A program made the position numbers and the translations under genes. A stretch of DNA of 64,000 bases from NCBI GenBank assembly GCA_902835305.1, contig CADFMD010000008.1:41514-105513 (forward strand), in the 5' to 3' direction. Numbering within the stretch: position 1 is the first letter of the stretch; every line of letters starts with the position of its first letter. Positions 7,611-16,517 of this stretch are shown piece after piece. The notes below the pieces were generated by a model that was given only the letters and a program-made list of their open reading frames with translations, ran no database searches and was not told the DNA's origin. This stretch comes from Coriobacteriaceae bacterium (GTDB lineage Bacteria > Actinomycetota > Coriobacteriia > Coriobacteriales > Coriobacteriaceae).

Positions 7611-8309
7611 CTACAGGTAAATCCCCTCGTACAAGGTCTTGTGGAACTGGGTGTGGTGGTCGCGTGCCCAGGTGAAGAGCGCCTGGTCAAAGTTGTCCTG
7701 GCTGGCGGGGATGCCGTAGACGCCGGCGACTTCCACGCGCACGAACTCCAGCGCGGGCAGCTTGTTGATGGCCGTGAGTGCAAACGGCGACGTGGGCTCC
7801 TCGAACAGGTAATGGCTGCCTTGCAGCGCGCCGCAGCCGGTGCAGGTGCTGGCGAGCGATACGGTCTTGGTGGTGCGCGACGTTACGGGCTTGTAGCCGC
7901 AGCGCTCGCGCAGGTAGTCGCGGATCTCGGCCGGCACGCAGCCCAGCGTGGGGACGATGGCCACGGCGTTGGCGCAGGCGGTGTCGATCACGATGTGGCC
8001 CGCGTCGTCCATGGCGGGCGCGCCGCCGGGCGCGGCCTTGCTGCCCGAGTCCTCGGCCGCCCAATACGGAATGCCAAAGGCCGCGACCGTCGTCTGCTCG
8101 TGGCACTTCCAACATTCGCGCTTGCCCAGCACCAGGTAGATGTAGGGCGCGCTGGGGTCGGAGCGATCCACGCCGGGCAGCCACGCGGCAAAGGGCTCGG
8201 GGTTGACGCCATCGGGCACGTACCAGATCTTCTTGGCCCGGTCCCACTTGGCGCCCAGGGCCTTGGCCTTGTCTTTGTGCGAAAAGGGAACATCGAGCTC
8301 GGTGCGCAT
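7611..8309 (-). CDS. DUF5710-domain protein
   Basis: 232 residues from the minus-strand ATG at 8309 (AAAGGAG upstream on that strand). The N-terminus MRTELDVPFSHKDKAKALGAKWDRAKKIWYVPDG is the DUF5710 motif, often found at the ends of DNA-handling or primase-like proteins. The middle contains CWKC and CTGC pairs that may bind zinc. The C-terminal third has no recognised domain. Cellular role unknown. Confidence 0.75.
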   Translation of the reverse strand: MRTELDVPFSHKDKAKALGAKWDRAKKIWYVPDGVNPEPFAAWLPGVDRSDPSAPYIYLVLGKRECWKCHEQTTVAAFGIPYWAAEDSGSKAAPGGAPAMDDAGHIVIDTACANAVAIVPTLGCVPAEIRDYLRERCGYKPVTSRTTKTVSLASTCTGCGALQGSHYLFEEPTSPFALTAINKLPALEFVRVEVAGVYGIPASQDNFDQALFTWARDHHTQFHKTLYEGIYL

Positions 8310-8431
8310 GGCGGCTCCTTTGTGCGGCTTGCGGTGCATGTGCTCCAAGGATACCCCAGCGGCGAGTGTGTGGTCGCTAAACGAGCACTTCGACCGCCCG
8401 AGAAGCCGCGGAGCATTTTGGCGAGGGTGCA

Positions 8432-8504
8432 CCGTCAAGTAAATGGGCAAGCAAATGGTCAGCTTTTGGTCAGTTGAGCGGCAACCTTGCCAAAAGCTTG
8501 ACGG
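8432..8504. repeat. Imperfect palindrome with GTCAGCTTTTGG / CCAAAAGCTTGAC
   Basis: Within the 317-bp gap 8310-8626. ACCGTCAAG...GGGCAAG on the left pairs with CTTGCC...GCTTGACGG on the right. The inner words GTCAGCTTTTGGTCAG and ACCTTGCC..AGCTTGACGG recur at 41941-42000, so this is a dispersed short repeat and not just a local hairpin. Nothing else recognisable lies in the gap. Confidence 0.6.
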
Positions 8505-8626
8505 ATTTGCATTTAGACGTCGACGAATGAACACTTTGGTTGCGCCGCGGCAAAAAACTGCTGGTCGTTTGCCGAAAACTCGCCAGGACCGCCAGCGGCC
8601 GCCGACGCGCGTGCTATCTTCGCGCC

Positions 8627-9730
8627 ATGGGTTACTTTATCGTTTCACATAACGCTGCGTTGGCGCTTTTGGCGCACCTGCCGAACCCTCGTTTTGGGGA
8701 TTCGGAACCAGAGGTCGTGTCGATTGCAGGTGCCTGTGCGCTGTTGGACCAAGAGGCGCAGGATTTTATCGATCGCTATGATCTGGGGATCCAAACGCTG
8801 GATTTGCTGGTGCCATCGCGTGCCGACCGTCGGCAGAGCAAGCATGTTAAGACGCACCTGTGCACCAACGAGCTCCCGGCGGGCTCGTTTATCTCGCTGG
8901 GCCACTGGATGGGCGGCCTGGATGCGTATGTGTGCTCCCCCGAGCTGGCGTTTGTGCAGGTTGCGCACGACAGCTCTGCGGCCGAGGCCATCTATGCCGG
9001 CTATGCCATGACATCGAACTACCGGTTGGATAACCTTGCTCCCGGTGGGGTGACAAGCAGGGATGGGGGCATGCGCGATGGCAGGCTCACGACGAAGGAG
9101 CTCATTGCGGCGTGTATCGAGGCGTCCCCAAAGGTAAGGGGTCTCGCGAAGGCAAAGGCGCTGCTTGCGTATGTGATCGAGGGATCGCGCTCTCCGAGGG
9201 AGTCGGGGCTGTGCATGTTTATGTCGCTGCCTGCGCGCTACGGCGGGTATGCATTGGGCAAGGCCGAGCTCAACAAGAAGGCTTTCATTCGCGATGGACT
9301 CAACGATGGGCGCGAGCGCAAACTGCGCGTGTTGGAGCGCACGCCCGACATTACGCTTACGGCTAAAGTCGAGGTGGGCAGGGATAAAGTAAAGGCCGGG
9401 CTGCTGCCAGAGGTGCTGACCGCGATGGTCGACTACGACAGCGATGCCATTCATGACGGCCGCGAGAAGATCCACAAGGATGTCGAGCGCCGCAACGAGT
9501 TGGAACTGCTTGAGGGAGTAGCGTATTTTACGGTGACAACCGACCAAGCAATTGACTACGACAAGCTCGTTCGGCTGTGCGAACGCATCCGACGGAAGCT
9601 GCATCGGAATAAGCGCCCCATCTTTAACAAGGCGATGAGTGCAGAGCAGCGATATTTTGCCCATGCGCGTGCCGAAACGAAGCGATTTTGGCTCTGGCAA
9701 GCCGTTATCGATGCGCATCAGTATTGGTAG
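8627..9730 (+). CDS. Uncharacterised protein, probable C-terminal nuclease-fold (DUF559/Vsr-like) domain
   Basis: 367 residues from the ATG at 8627; the longer frame upstream lacks family-like sequence. The N-terminal part (CTNELPAGSFISL...CSPELAFVQVAH) resembles the regulator-like half of AbiEi-type proteins. The middle has a KAKALLAYVIEGSRSPRESGLCMFMSLPARYGGY segment. The C-terminal MVDYDSDAIHDGREKIHKDVERR...LEGVAYFTVT is compatible with a PD-(D/E)XK fold, but the expected E-x-Q/K is not evident. The protein at 34356-35429 (minus) has the same layout with an intact-looking motif. Function unknown; a defence or DNA-repair role is inference. Confidence 0.55.
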   Translation: MGYFIVSHNAALALLAHLPNPRFGDSEPEVVSIAGACALLDQEAQDFIDRYDLGIQTLDLLVPSRADRRQSKHVKTHLCTNELPAGSFISLGHWMGGLDAYVCSPELAFVQVAHDSSAAEAIYAGYAMTSNYRLDNLAPGGVTSRDGGMRDGRLTTKELIAACIEASPKVRGLAKAKALLAYVIEGSRSPRESGLCMFMSLPARYGGYALGKAELNKKAFIRDGLNDGRERKLRVLERTPDITLTAKVEVGRDKVKAGLLPEVLTAMVDYDSDAIHDGREKIHKDVERRNELELLEGVAYFTVTTDQAIDYDKLVRLCERIRRKLHRNKRPIFNKAMSAEQRYFAHARAETKRFWLWQAVIDAHQYW

Positions 9731-9770
9731 GGGCGGTAACAGGGGGTTAGAATTAGCGGCCATATATCCA

Positions 9771-9947
9771 GGTTTAATACTTTTCCCGAGAAGTGAACGA
9801 GTCAGAATGGACCCCCGAAACATCGACACTTTTAGGGGCTTGTTTCCTGCGGTTTTGCTGCTGGAATCCTGCGGTTTTAACGTCAAAAAGTGTGGATGCT
9901 CCGGGGGTCCAAATAAGCTCGTTCACTTCTGGGAAAAGTATTAAACC
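9771..9947. repeat. Large nested palindrome, about 62-bp arms
   Basis: The left arm (9771-9832) begins GGTTTAATACTTTTCCC and the right arm (9884-9947) ends GGGAAAAGTATTAAACC. The arms are largely complementary along their whole length, including GAAGTGAACGAG/CTCGTTCACTTC and GGACCCCCG/CGGGGGTCC. The ~50-base centre repeats CTGCGGTTTT twice. Even beyond the arms, CCATATAT and ATATATGG pair. No coding content. It occupies most of the gap after the preceding gene. Confidence 0.85.
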
Positions 9948-10065
9948 TCACTTTATAGGGGGTTATTTATATATGGCTGCGAGACCCAACCGCGCCTGAT
10001 CGGGGCAATCACCGGGGCTGTTTGGGCGGTTTGGCTGCAGCGGCGTCCTTTTGTCTTGGCGGCGT

Positions 10066-10102
10066 AAAACAAAACAGCTCAGAGGCGAAGCCTCTGAGCT
10101 GC
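10066..10102 (-). terminator. Terminator of tRNA-Val
   Basis: Read on the minus strand: stem CAGCTCAGAGGC/GCCTCTGAGCTG, then TTTTGTTTTA. It lies just downstream of the tRNA 3' end. Confidence 0.85.
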
Positions 10103-10109
10103 GAACATT

Positions 10110-10184
10110 TGGTGGGCGTTAGAAGATTTGAACTTCTGACCTCTTCCGTGTCAGGGAAGCGCTCTCCCCCTGAGCTAAACGCCC
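10110..10184 (-). tRNA. tRNA-Val (anticodon GAC)
   Basis: 75 bases on the minus strand, with encoded CCA. Acceptor GGGCGTT pairs with AACGCCC, the D arm has TAGCTCAGGGGGAGAGC, the anticodon loop CTGACAC gives GAC, and the T arm is AGAAGTTCAAATCTTCT. All stems pair well. Confidence 0.95.
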
Positions 10185-10415
10185 GATCAAGGGTGCGCGA
10201 GTGCGCAGGGAATAATATAACGGAGCTCCCGCCCACTGGCAAGAACTATTTTTTAAAAAGTGGCAACTTGCGACCCTATCGGCCCCCGATCCGGTGCGAG
10301 CAGTACGCGAAAAGTCGCGTTTGTACCCCCGATGAACTGCACATTCGCGTAAAATATTCCCATTATGGGCAAATGGTGTCCAGGTAGTTTACGATGCGGC
10401 ATCTGGGGGAGGGGC

Positions 10416-11300
10416 ATGTCGGACGCGCGCTCACTGCGAAAACAGTTCAATCGCATGCTCGCCACGTTGCTGGTGGCCCTTGCTGCTGCCGGAGCCGTAA
10501 CATATGCCTGGTACATCTACAACGCCAACCGCCACATCACCGATGTCAAGATGGCCGCGGGCACGGGCGTGACCTTCCTCATCTCCAACGAGTACGACGG
10601 CGAATACAAGACCAACGCCGGCCTGAGCTTTTCGGGCCTGCTCGATCCCGTCTCGACCGACAACGTGCTCAACGGCTTCCAAAAGGTAACGGGCTTTACC
10701 GGCGGAACCACCCAGGACTCGCTCTTTGCCAGCATGTTTGGCGCCGCCGAGCACTCCGACTACTACAAGACCTCCCTGTACCTGGCTACCAATTCGGCCG
10801 CGACCGACGTGTACCTGTCGGGCATCGACTTTACCGAGCAGGACCCGGCAAACCCCATCTCCACCGCCCTGCGCGTGGGCCTGGTTACCTATGCTCCGGG
10901 GCAGGGCGACACCGTTACGGGGCAGTATGTCTTTGAGGTCTCAGGCGAGCGCAATCCCCAGGCGCGCTACAACACGCTCGACGGCAAGGATGCCGGCGAG
11001 AACGAGCAGAATCACCTGGTGCTCGACAGCACCCGCTCCAATGGCGCCACGGTTCATTTTGACCAGCTGACTAGCGCAAACTTCTGCGACTACAACGAAG
11101 ACACCGGCATCGTGAGCCTCAAGGAGGCTACGACCAAGATCTGCAGCCTGCCCGCCGCTGCCAAGGGCGCCAACCGCAGCACGCCTGTGCGCGTGGATGT
11201 GTACGTGTGGCTGGAAGGCTGCGACCCCGACTGCACCAACAACCTAGCCGCCACCAGTCTGCAATCGCTGGCGCTGCGCTTTGCCGGCAAGCGTTCGTAA
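10416..11300 (+). CDS. SipW-dependent secreted protein (TasA-like), first gene of the 10.4-19.5 kb operon
   Basis: 294 residues from the ATG at 10416 (GGGGGAGGGG upstream). N-terminus: basic (RSLRKQFNR), hydrophobic stretch, then AVTYAWYIYN, a variant of the TYAWF signal recognised by SipW-type peptidases. The mature part is beta-rich with a central LSGIDF...ALRVGLVTY segment shared with its neighbours. The C-terminal signature VYVWLEGCDPDCTNN has two Cys spaced CxxxC. It starts an unbroken run of eight genes with short gaps or overlaps that includes two signal peptidases and an AAA+ ATPase. Likely exported and assembled on the cell surface; ligand or polymer form unknown. Confidence 0.78.
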   Translation: MSDARSLRKQFNRMLATLLVALAAAGAVTYAWYIYNANRHITDVKMAAGTGVTFLISNEYDGEYKTNAGLSFSGLLDPVSTDNVLNGFQKVTGFTGGTTQDSLFASMFGAAEHSDYYKTSLYLATNSAATDVYLSGIDFTEQDPANPISTALRVGLVTYAPGQGDTVTGQYVFEVSGERNPQARYNTLDGKDAGENEQNHLVLDSTRSNGATVHFDQLTSANFCDYNEDTGIVSLKEATTKICSLPAAAKGANRSTPVRVDVYVWLEGCDPDCTNNLAATSLQSLALRFAGKRS

Positions 11301-11311
11301 GGGGGCCGGGG

Positions 11312-12148
11312 ATGAGTACATCGAACATCAAAGACATCCTAAGCTCGCGCCGCCGCATGGTTGCTGCGGCCGCATGGATGCTGGTGCTGGTAGCTGCCTT
11401 GAGCGCCGCCACCTACGCCTGGTTTAGCAACTCGCGCTACACCAACGTGACGCCCGTGGCGCATACGGTAAGTGACGAGGGCTCCGACCTGCAGATTGGC
11501 CTTTCGGCCAACGGGCCCTGGGACACGACGGCCACGCTTGCCGACGCCGACAAGACGCTCTATCCCATCTCGACGTCGGACCTTTCCCGCTTTTGGCGCG
11601 GCACGTTCCAAAACGCCGCGGGCATCACGACCGACTACGCCGACTGCACCGCGCAGCTGGACGACTATGCCCTTTCGGGCACGCTGTACCTTAAGGGCGG
11701 CGACAGCGCCCTCAACGTGTACCTGCATCCGGGTCAGATGAGTGTGACGAGCGACCCACAGCTGCTGGCCGCACTGCGCCTGGGGCTTGTGATCACGACC
11801 CAGTCGGGTACGCAGACGCACATCTTTACCTGCGACGACCTGGGCAGCACCGCGGGCGCCACCAGCAGGCGCACCACCGCGCAAGACGGCGTGGTCGTGG
11901 CGGCGGGCGCCTCGGGCTGGACCTACACCGCCGACCCTGCGCGCGCCATAAGCGCCTACAGCATGGACGGCACCGGCGACACGCCCACGGCGCGCGCGGG
12001 CGCCACGCCCATCTGCACGCTGGCCGCCAACGAGGTGGCAGGCGTTCACTACGTTGTGTACATGGAAGGCTGCGACGCCAATTGCATCGACGAGGCCCAG
12101 GCCCGCGATGTGGTGCTGCAGCTTGCCTTTGCCGCGGCCAAGGCGTAA
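11312..12148 (+). CDS. SipW-dependent secreted protein (TasA-like)
   Basis: 278 residues from the ATG at 11312, 11 bp after the previous stop, with GGGGGCCGGGG before it. Signal region: SSRRRM, a hydrophobic core and LSAATYAWFSNS. The mature part contains LYPISTSDLSRFWRGTF, also recognisable in the next gene (LYPVSTFDLNGFA), and an ALRLGLVI segment. The C-terminal signature is VVYMEGCDANCIDEA, with the CxxxC pair, and a last beta-like stretch (VVLQLAFA). The paralogy shows these genes arose by tandem duplication. Role inferred as a structural component of a surface fibre or layer. Confidence 0.75.
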   Translation: MSTSNIKDILSSRRRMVAAAAWMLVLVAALSAATYAWFSNSRYTNVTPVAHTVSDEGSDLQIGLSANGPWDTTATLADADKTLYPISTSDLSRFWRGTFQNAAGITTDYADCTAQLDDYALSGTLYLKGGDSALNVYLHPGQMSVTSDPQLLAALRLGLVITTQSGTQTHIFTCDDLGSTAGATSRRTTAQDGVVVAAGASGWTYTADPARAISAYSMDGTGDTPTARAGATPICTLAANEVAGVHYVVYMEGCDANCIDEAQARDVVLQLAFAAAKA

Positions 12149-12161
12149 GGGGGCGAGCGAC

Positions 12162-13148
12162 ATGGAAGATCAGAAGCACATGCCAGCAGATGGCTGCGAG
12201 GCCAAAACCCAGAGTGAGAGCCCCACGGCCCCCTCCAGCGTGGCCGCCGAGCGCCAGGTCCTCGAGGGCACCGCTGCCCGCCGCCACGCTTGCCGCGCGC
12301 GTGCCTACATCGCGCTCGTTATGGTGGCGCTCGCCGCCACTTTGGGCGCCGCGACCTACGCCTGGTTTACCAACAACATGAAGGTCAACACCAACTCGGT
12401 GAGCGTGCACAGCGACACGTCCAAGCTGGTGCTGGAGCTGGGTGACGCCGACCGCGGCAGCTGGTCGCAGCAGGGTGACGTTTCCCTAACTTCCAACGCG
12501 ACCGGCGCCGTGACGCTCTACCCGGTCTCGACCTTTGACCTCAACGGCTTTGCTGCCTGTGCGCAAAACAACTCTGCCGGCGATGCCACAGTGTTTGAGC
12601 AGGCAAAAGACAACGGCTCCGCCTTCTACCACGGTTGGATCGATCTGCGCCCTACCATTACCGGAACGGGCGCCAGCAAAGTAAGGGGCAAGGTCAACCT
12701 GTATCTGGCCGAATCGCTGGTCCCGCAGGGCACCGACGCCGAGCTGCTGCGCGCAGCCCGCGTGGGCATTAAAGTCTCGAGCGGCAACCAGGTGCTTGCA
12801 ACCAACATCTTTGAGCTCGACAGTTCCGATAGCGGCCATCGCGACGAGCACCCCGCGACCGCGCCTACGGGCCTGGCGGGCTACACCGAGAGCATGCTCC
12901 TGGGTTGGCAAAACGGCCAGCTCGCTTGCGGTGCCAACGTGACGCAGGACCCGGCCGCCTATACGCTGGACACGAGCGAGACGGCCACGCGCCCGCAGAA
13001 CACGCTCGCCACGCTTGGGCTTGGCCAGACCTATCGTTTGGATATCTATTACTACATCGAGGGCACCGACCCCGATAGCGCCGACTATCTCTATCAGGAT
13101 CCGGGCACCTTGCACCTGGCGCTCTTTGCGACCTTGGACGGTGAGTAG
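12162..13148 (+). CDS. SipW-dependent secreted protein (TasA-like)
   Basis: 328 residues from the ATG at 12162, 13 bp after the preceding stop. It has a longer cytoplasmic N-terminus (about 45 residues) before the hydrophobic signal, which ends LGAATYAWFTNNMKV. The mature part shows LYPVSTFDLNGFA and an AARVGIKV segment as in its paralogues. The C-terminal signature reads IYYYIEGTDPDSADY, with Ser in place of the conserved Cys. The longer N-terminus could mean slower or different processing, or a cytoplasmic interaction before export (inference). Confidence 0.75.
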   Translation: MEDQKHMPADGCEAKTQSESPTAPSSVAAERQVLEGTAARRHACRARAYIALVMVALAATLGAATYAWFTNNMKVNTNSVSVHSDTSKLVLELGDADRGSWSQQGDVSLTSNATGAVTLYPVSTFDLNGFAACAQNNSAGDATVFEQAKDNGSAFYHGWIDLRPTITGTGASKVRGKVNLYLAESLVPQGTDAELLRAARVGIKVSSGNQVLATNIFELDSSDSGHRDEHPATAPTGLAGYTESMLLGWQNGQLACGANVTQDPAAYTLDTSETATRPQNTLATLGLGQTYRLDIYYYIEGTDPDSADYLYQDPGTLHLALFATLDGE

Positions 13149-13150
13149 CA

Positions 13151-13948
13151 ATGGCACACGCCACGCCCGACAACCGCCGCCCGACCACCGGCGCTCCGGT
13201 TGCCGCGCCCACCGATATCGACCTGCGCCGCAAGCTCACTACCACCGTGGTGCTGGTGCTGTTTGCGCTGGTGGCGATAGCCATGGCAACGTTCGCCTGG
13301 TTCTCCATCGCCGATAGCGCCAAGACCCGCATGCTCATGATCGACGCCAACGCCGACGGTTCGCTGCGCTTTGACCTGGACGAGCATGCCACGTTCGACG
13401 AATACGTCCACAGCCTGGGCTTCGACCAGATCTCGGCGCGCATTGCCAGCGAAAAGGGCGTGGACATCGACGCGTCCAAGCTCAAGCCCGTCACCACGAG
13501 CGACTACCAGACCTTTACCTTCGAAGACGGTTCCACCGCCGATCCCGCCACCGGTGCCTACCTGGAGTTCACGCTGCACTTTATGAGCGGCACGGACCTG
13601 CGCGTTCGCCTGACCGGGCAGGACGGCGACGGCGGCGCGTCCGGCACGCGGTTTAGCTCCGACACGCAGAGTATGGCCAGCGCCATGCGCATGAGCTTTA
13701 CCGCCGACGGTCACACCTGGGTCTACAACCCCAACGGAGGCGGGGGCTCGTCTGGTTCGGCCACCGTCTTTGGGCTCGACTCGGATACGGCGAACGCGGC
13801 CAGCGACATGTTCGACCTAATAAAAGATACGGACAAGCCGGTAACCGTTCGCATATGGCTCGAGGGAACGGACCCAAATTGCACTAATATGCTAAAGGGA
13901 GCTAACTATTCGGTTTCGATGCGCTTTGAGGGCATCGAAGAACAGTAG
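13151..13948 (+). CDS. SipW-dependent secreted protein (TasA-like)
   Basis: 265 residues; the ATG at 13151 lies 2 bp after the previous stop. About 25 polar residues precede LRRKLTTTVVLVLFALVAIAMATFAWFSI, the SipW-type signal. The mature part differs most from its neighbours: a helical DEYVHSLGFDQISARIASEKG segment and a Gly-rich NGGGGSSGS loop near residue 198. The C-terminal signature VRIWLEGTDPNCTNML is intact with its Cys. Last of the four substrates before the peptidase gene. It may be a minor or tip component, given its divergence (inference). Confidence 0.75.
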   Translation: MAHATPDNRRPTTGAPVAAPTDIDLRRKLTTTVVLVLFALVAIAMATFAWFSIADSAKTRMLMIDANADGSLRFDLDEHATFDEYVHSLGFDQISARIASEKGVDIDASKLKPVTTSDYQTFTFEDGSTADPATGAYLEFTLHFMSGTDLRVRLTGQDGDGGASGTRFSSDTQSMASAMRMSFTADGHTWVYNPNGGGGSSGSATVFGLDSDTANAASDMFDLIKDTDKPVTVRIWLEGTDPNCTNMLKGANYSVSMRFEGIEEQ

Positions 13949-14008
13949 ATATGCACGGCGGCCACCGGGCCGCGCACGACCTAGACAGACACGGTAGTAA
14001 GGGACATC

Positions 14009-14755
14009 ATGCAATCTGTTAAAAAAGTCGCATCCATCGCGCTGAGCGTCGTCATGTGGATCATCATCCTGGTGGCGGCCCTGTATGCGTTTACCACGCT
14101 CGCCACGCGCGAGGACGGCAGCGTCTCTGACATCGCCGGCTTCACCCCGCTCGCCGTGCAGTCCGACTCCATGGCGCCCACGTTTAACAAGGGCGACCTC
14201 ATCTTCATCAAAAAGTGCGACACCTCCAAGCTTGAGGTGGGCGACATCGTGACGTTCCATACCATCATCGACAACGAGTACGCGCTCAACACGCACCGCA
14301 TCGCCGCCATCGACGAGGTCAACGGCATGCGCAGCTTTACCACCAAGGGCGATAACAACGACGTGGCCGATACGCACATCATCAGCGACGGCGACATCGT
14401 GGGCAAATACCTGTTCGCGTTGCCGCAGATGGGCAAGGTCATGGACTTCCTGTCCAGCTCCATGGGCTTCCTCATTGTGATCGTGCTGCCCATGCTGCTG
14501 TTCTTTATCTACCAGGTGTATCACCTCATCGTGGTGGGCATGAACCTTAAGCGCGCTATGGCCGAGGAGGACCGCCTGGCCGCCGCGGCTGCCATCGTGG
14601 ACGCCGAGGGCAAGGGTGACACTACTGTCACGGCCGATAACGCCGCCGAGCAGCTTGCCCAGGCCGAGGCCAAGCTCGAGGAAGCCCGTCGTCTGAAGGC
14701 CGAGGCCGAGGCGGCGATGAACGCGACCAAGCAGGAGGATACCGACGGTGAGTGA
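14009..14755 (+). CDS. sipW: SipW-type signal peptidase I (S26B family)
   Basis: 248 residues. One N-terminal membrane segment (about 8-28) precedes the catalytic core: SDSMAP with the nucleophile at S54, VGDIVTFH, LNTHRI with H96, and TKGDNN with D115. The Ser/His arrangement, with His instead of Lys, is that of SipW/ER-type peptidases. A second membrane segment (about 153-171) and a charged Ala/Glu-rich C-terminal helix follow, so the tail returns to the cytoplasm. It most likely cleaves the TxAWF-type precursors encoded just upstream. The stop overlaps the start of the next gene by 8 bp. Confidence 0.88.
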   Translation: MQSVKKVASIALSVVMWIIILVAALYAFTTLATREDGSVSDIAGFTPLAVQSDSMAPTFNKGDLIFIKKCDTSKLEVGDIVTFHTIIDNEYALNTHRIAAIDEVNGMRSFTTKGDNNDVADTHIISDGDIVGKYLFALPQMGKVMDFLSSSMGFLIVIVLPMLLFFIYQVYHLIVVGMNLKRAMAEEDRLAAAAAIVDAEGKGDTTVTADNAAEQLAQAEAKLEEARRLKAEAEAAMNATKQEDTDGE

Positions 14756-16448
14756 GTTTCTGGGATTTGCCTGGGAGCTGCTGGCAAAGGTTGTCTACAA
14801 CGTCGTTGCCGTTGTGAGCTCCATCCTTAACCTGCTGGTGTTTGGCTGGGTTGAGTACTTCAACATCTTTATGACCTACTTCACCACGTTTGACCTGGTG
14901 GGCAAGATCGGCGCGGTCATTCTGTTTGCCATGCTCATCGCGGTCCCCGTGCTGATCGTGGCCATCCTGGTCCACCGCTACCGCATCAACCGCCGCCTGC
15001 ATCGCGACGACACGTCCAACAAGGCGCTCTATCGCGAGATCGGCCGCCTGAACAAGCAGGTACTCGACCTCATGGACGAGAAGAACAAGCTGCTGGCGCT
15101 CAAGGTCAATGCCATGGGCGGTACCAAGCAGATTCCGTACGTGGGCGCCTCGGCTCTTGCCGACGATCACCTGCCGACGGTGGGCAACGTGGTGGGCGCC
15201 GCTGCGGGCGCCGGTGCGCCTGCGGGCGAGGGCGCCGCGGCGACGGCCGTCATGTCGGGTAACGCGTCGCTCGCGCTCGATGGCGAGGGTGTCAAGGACG
15301 CCGCGGCCGCCATGGCCAAGGCCACCGTCGAGGCCAAGACCCTTGCCGAGGAAAAAGAGATCGCCCAGGCCAACCGCTTTCCCAAGCTGTCCCTCGTGGA
15401 CCTTAAGTACCGCGACTGGGAATCGCCGGTCTACGACGATGCCATCTCGCTCGAGGACTTTGTCGACAGCTTCCGCGCGTTTGCATGCAGCCAGATGAAG
15501 CTCTACTACACGCCCGAAATCATCCGCCGCTTTGTGGCCGGCATGGCCGCCTCCAAGCTGCTGATCCTGGAGGGTATCTCGGGTACTGGTAAGACGTCGC
15601 TGCCCTACAGCTTTAGCCGCTACCTGGACAATCCCGCGACCATCGTGTCGGTGCAGCCGAGTTTTCGCGACCGCACCGAGGTGCTGGGCTACTTTAACGA
15701 GTTTTCCAAGCGCTTTAACGAGACCGAGTTCCTGCGCGCCGTGTACGAGGCAGGCCTTCGCCAGGACCCGTCCATGATCGTGCTCGACGAGATGAACCTC
15801 GCCCGCGTGGAGTACTACTTTGCCGAGATCCTGTCGGTGCTCGAGATGCCCAGCCACGACGAGTGGGTGCTCGACTTGGTGCCCACCCAGTGGGCCGCCG
15901 ACCCCAAGGCCCTGCACGACGGCAAGCTCACCATTCCCGACAGCTTGTGGTTTATCGGCACCGCCAACAACGACGACTCCACCTTTACCATCACGGACAA
16001 GGTGTACGACCGTGCGATCCCCATCGAGCTCAACGAGCGCGCCGACGCGTTTGAATGCGAGCCGCACGAGCGCGTGCACGTGACGGCCGACCACCTGCAG
16101 TATCTGTTCCAAAAGGCCAAGGTCGAGTACGTAATCGACGAGGAACTGCTCCAGAAGATGCACAAGCTGGACCAGTACCTGCAGACCCGCTTTAAGCTGG
16201 CCTTTGGCAACCGTATCATCAAGCAGATGTACGACTTTATCCCCGTGTACGTGGCGTGCGGCGGCACCGAGCTGGGCGGCATGGACTACATCATCGCCCG
16301 CAAGGTGCTCAAGAAGTTTGAGTCCATGAACGTGAGCTTTGTGCGCGACGAGATGAAGGGCCTGATCGAGTACATCGAGAAGACCTTTGGCGAGGGCGGC
16401 CTGCCCGATTCCGTCATGTACCTGCAGCGGATCCAGAACTTCTACTAA
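14748..16448 (+). CDS. Membrane-anchored McrB-like AAA+ ATPase
   Basis: 566 residues from a GTG at 14748, with AGGAGGAT 7 bp upstream. The first ~85 residues hold two to three membrane segments, followed by a short helix and an Ala/Gly-rich linker to about residue 200. The AAA+ module has Walker A GISGTGKTS (276-284), Walker B MIVLDEMN (343-350), sensor 1 GTANND (404-409) and an arginine-finger-like DKVYDRA (R422). The LDEMNLARVEYYF and GTANNDDST features are typical of the McrB branch. Classical McrB proteins are soluble restriction GTPases, and a membrane anchor is unusual. Between two SipW genes, with TasA-like substrates, it probably powers a step of export or assembly, or surveys the envelope (inference). 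Confidence 0.8.
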   Translation: MSEFLGFAWELLAKVVYNVVAVVSSILNLLVFGWVEYFNIFMTYFTTFDLVGKIGAVILFAMLIAVPVLIVAILVHRYRINRRLHRDDTSNKALYREIGRLNKQVLDLMDEKNKLLALKVNAMGGTKQIPYVGASALADDHLPTVGNVVGAAAGAGAPAGEGAAATAVMSGNASLALDGEGVKDAAAAMAKATVEAKTLAEEKEIAQANRFPKLSLVDLKYRDWESPVYDDAISLEDFVDSFRAFACSQMKLYYTPEIIRRFVAGMAASKLLILEGISGTGKTSLPYSFSRYLDNPATIVSVQPSFRDRTEVLGYFNEFSKRFNETEFLRAVYEAGLRQDPSMIVLDEMNLARVEYYFAEILSVLEMPSHDEWVLDLVPTQWAADPKALHDGKLTIPDSLWFIGTANNDDSTFTITDKVYDRAIPIELNERADAFECEPHERVHVTADHLQYLFQKAKVEYVIDEELLQKMHKLDQYLQTRFKLAFGNRIIKQMYDFIPVYVACGGTELGGMDYIIARKVLKKFESMNVSFVRDEMKGLIEYIEKTFGEGGLPDSVMYLQRIQNFY

Positions 16449-16517
16449 TGGCGTAAGTGCGGGGCGGCGTGATGTCGCCCCGTCCCTTTCCGATCGATCC
16501 AACCTATGGAGTAACCC

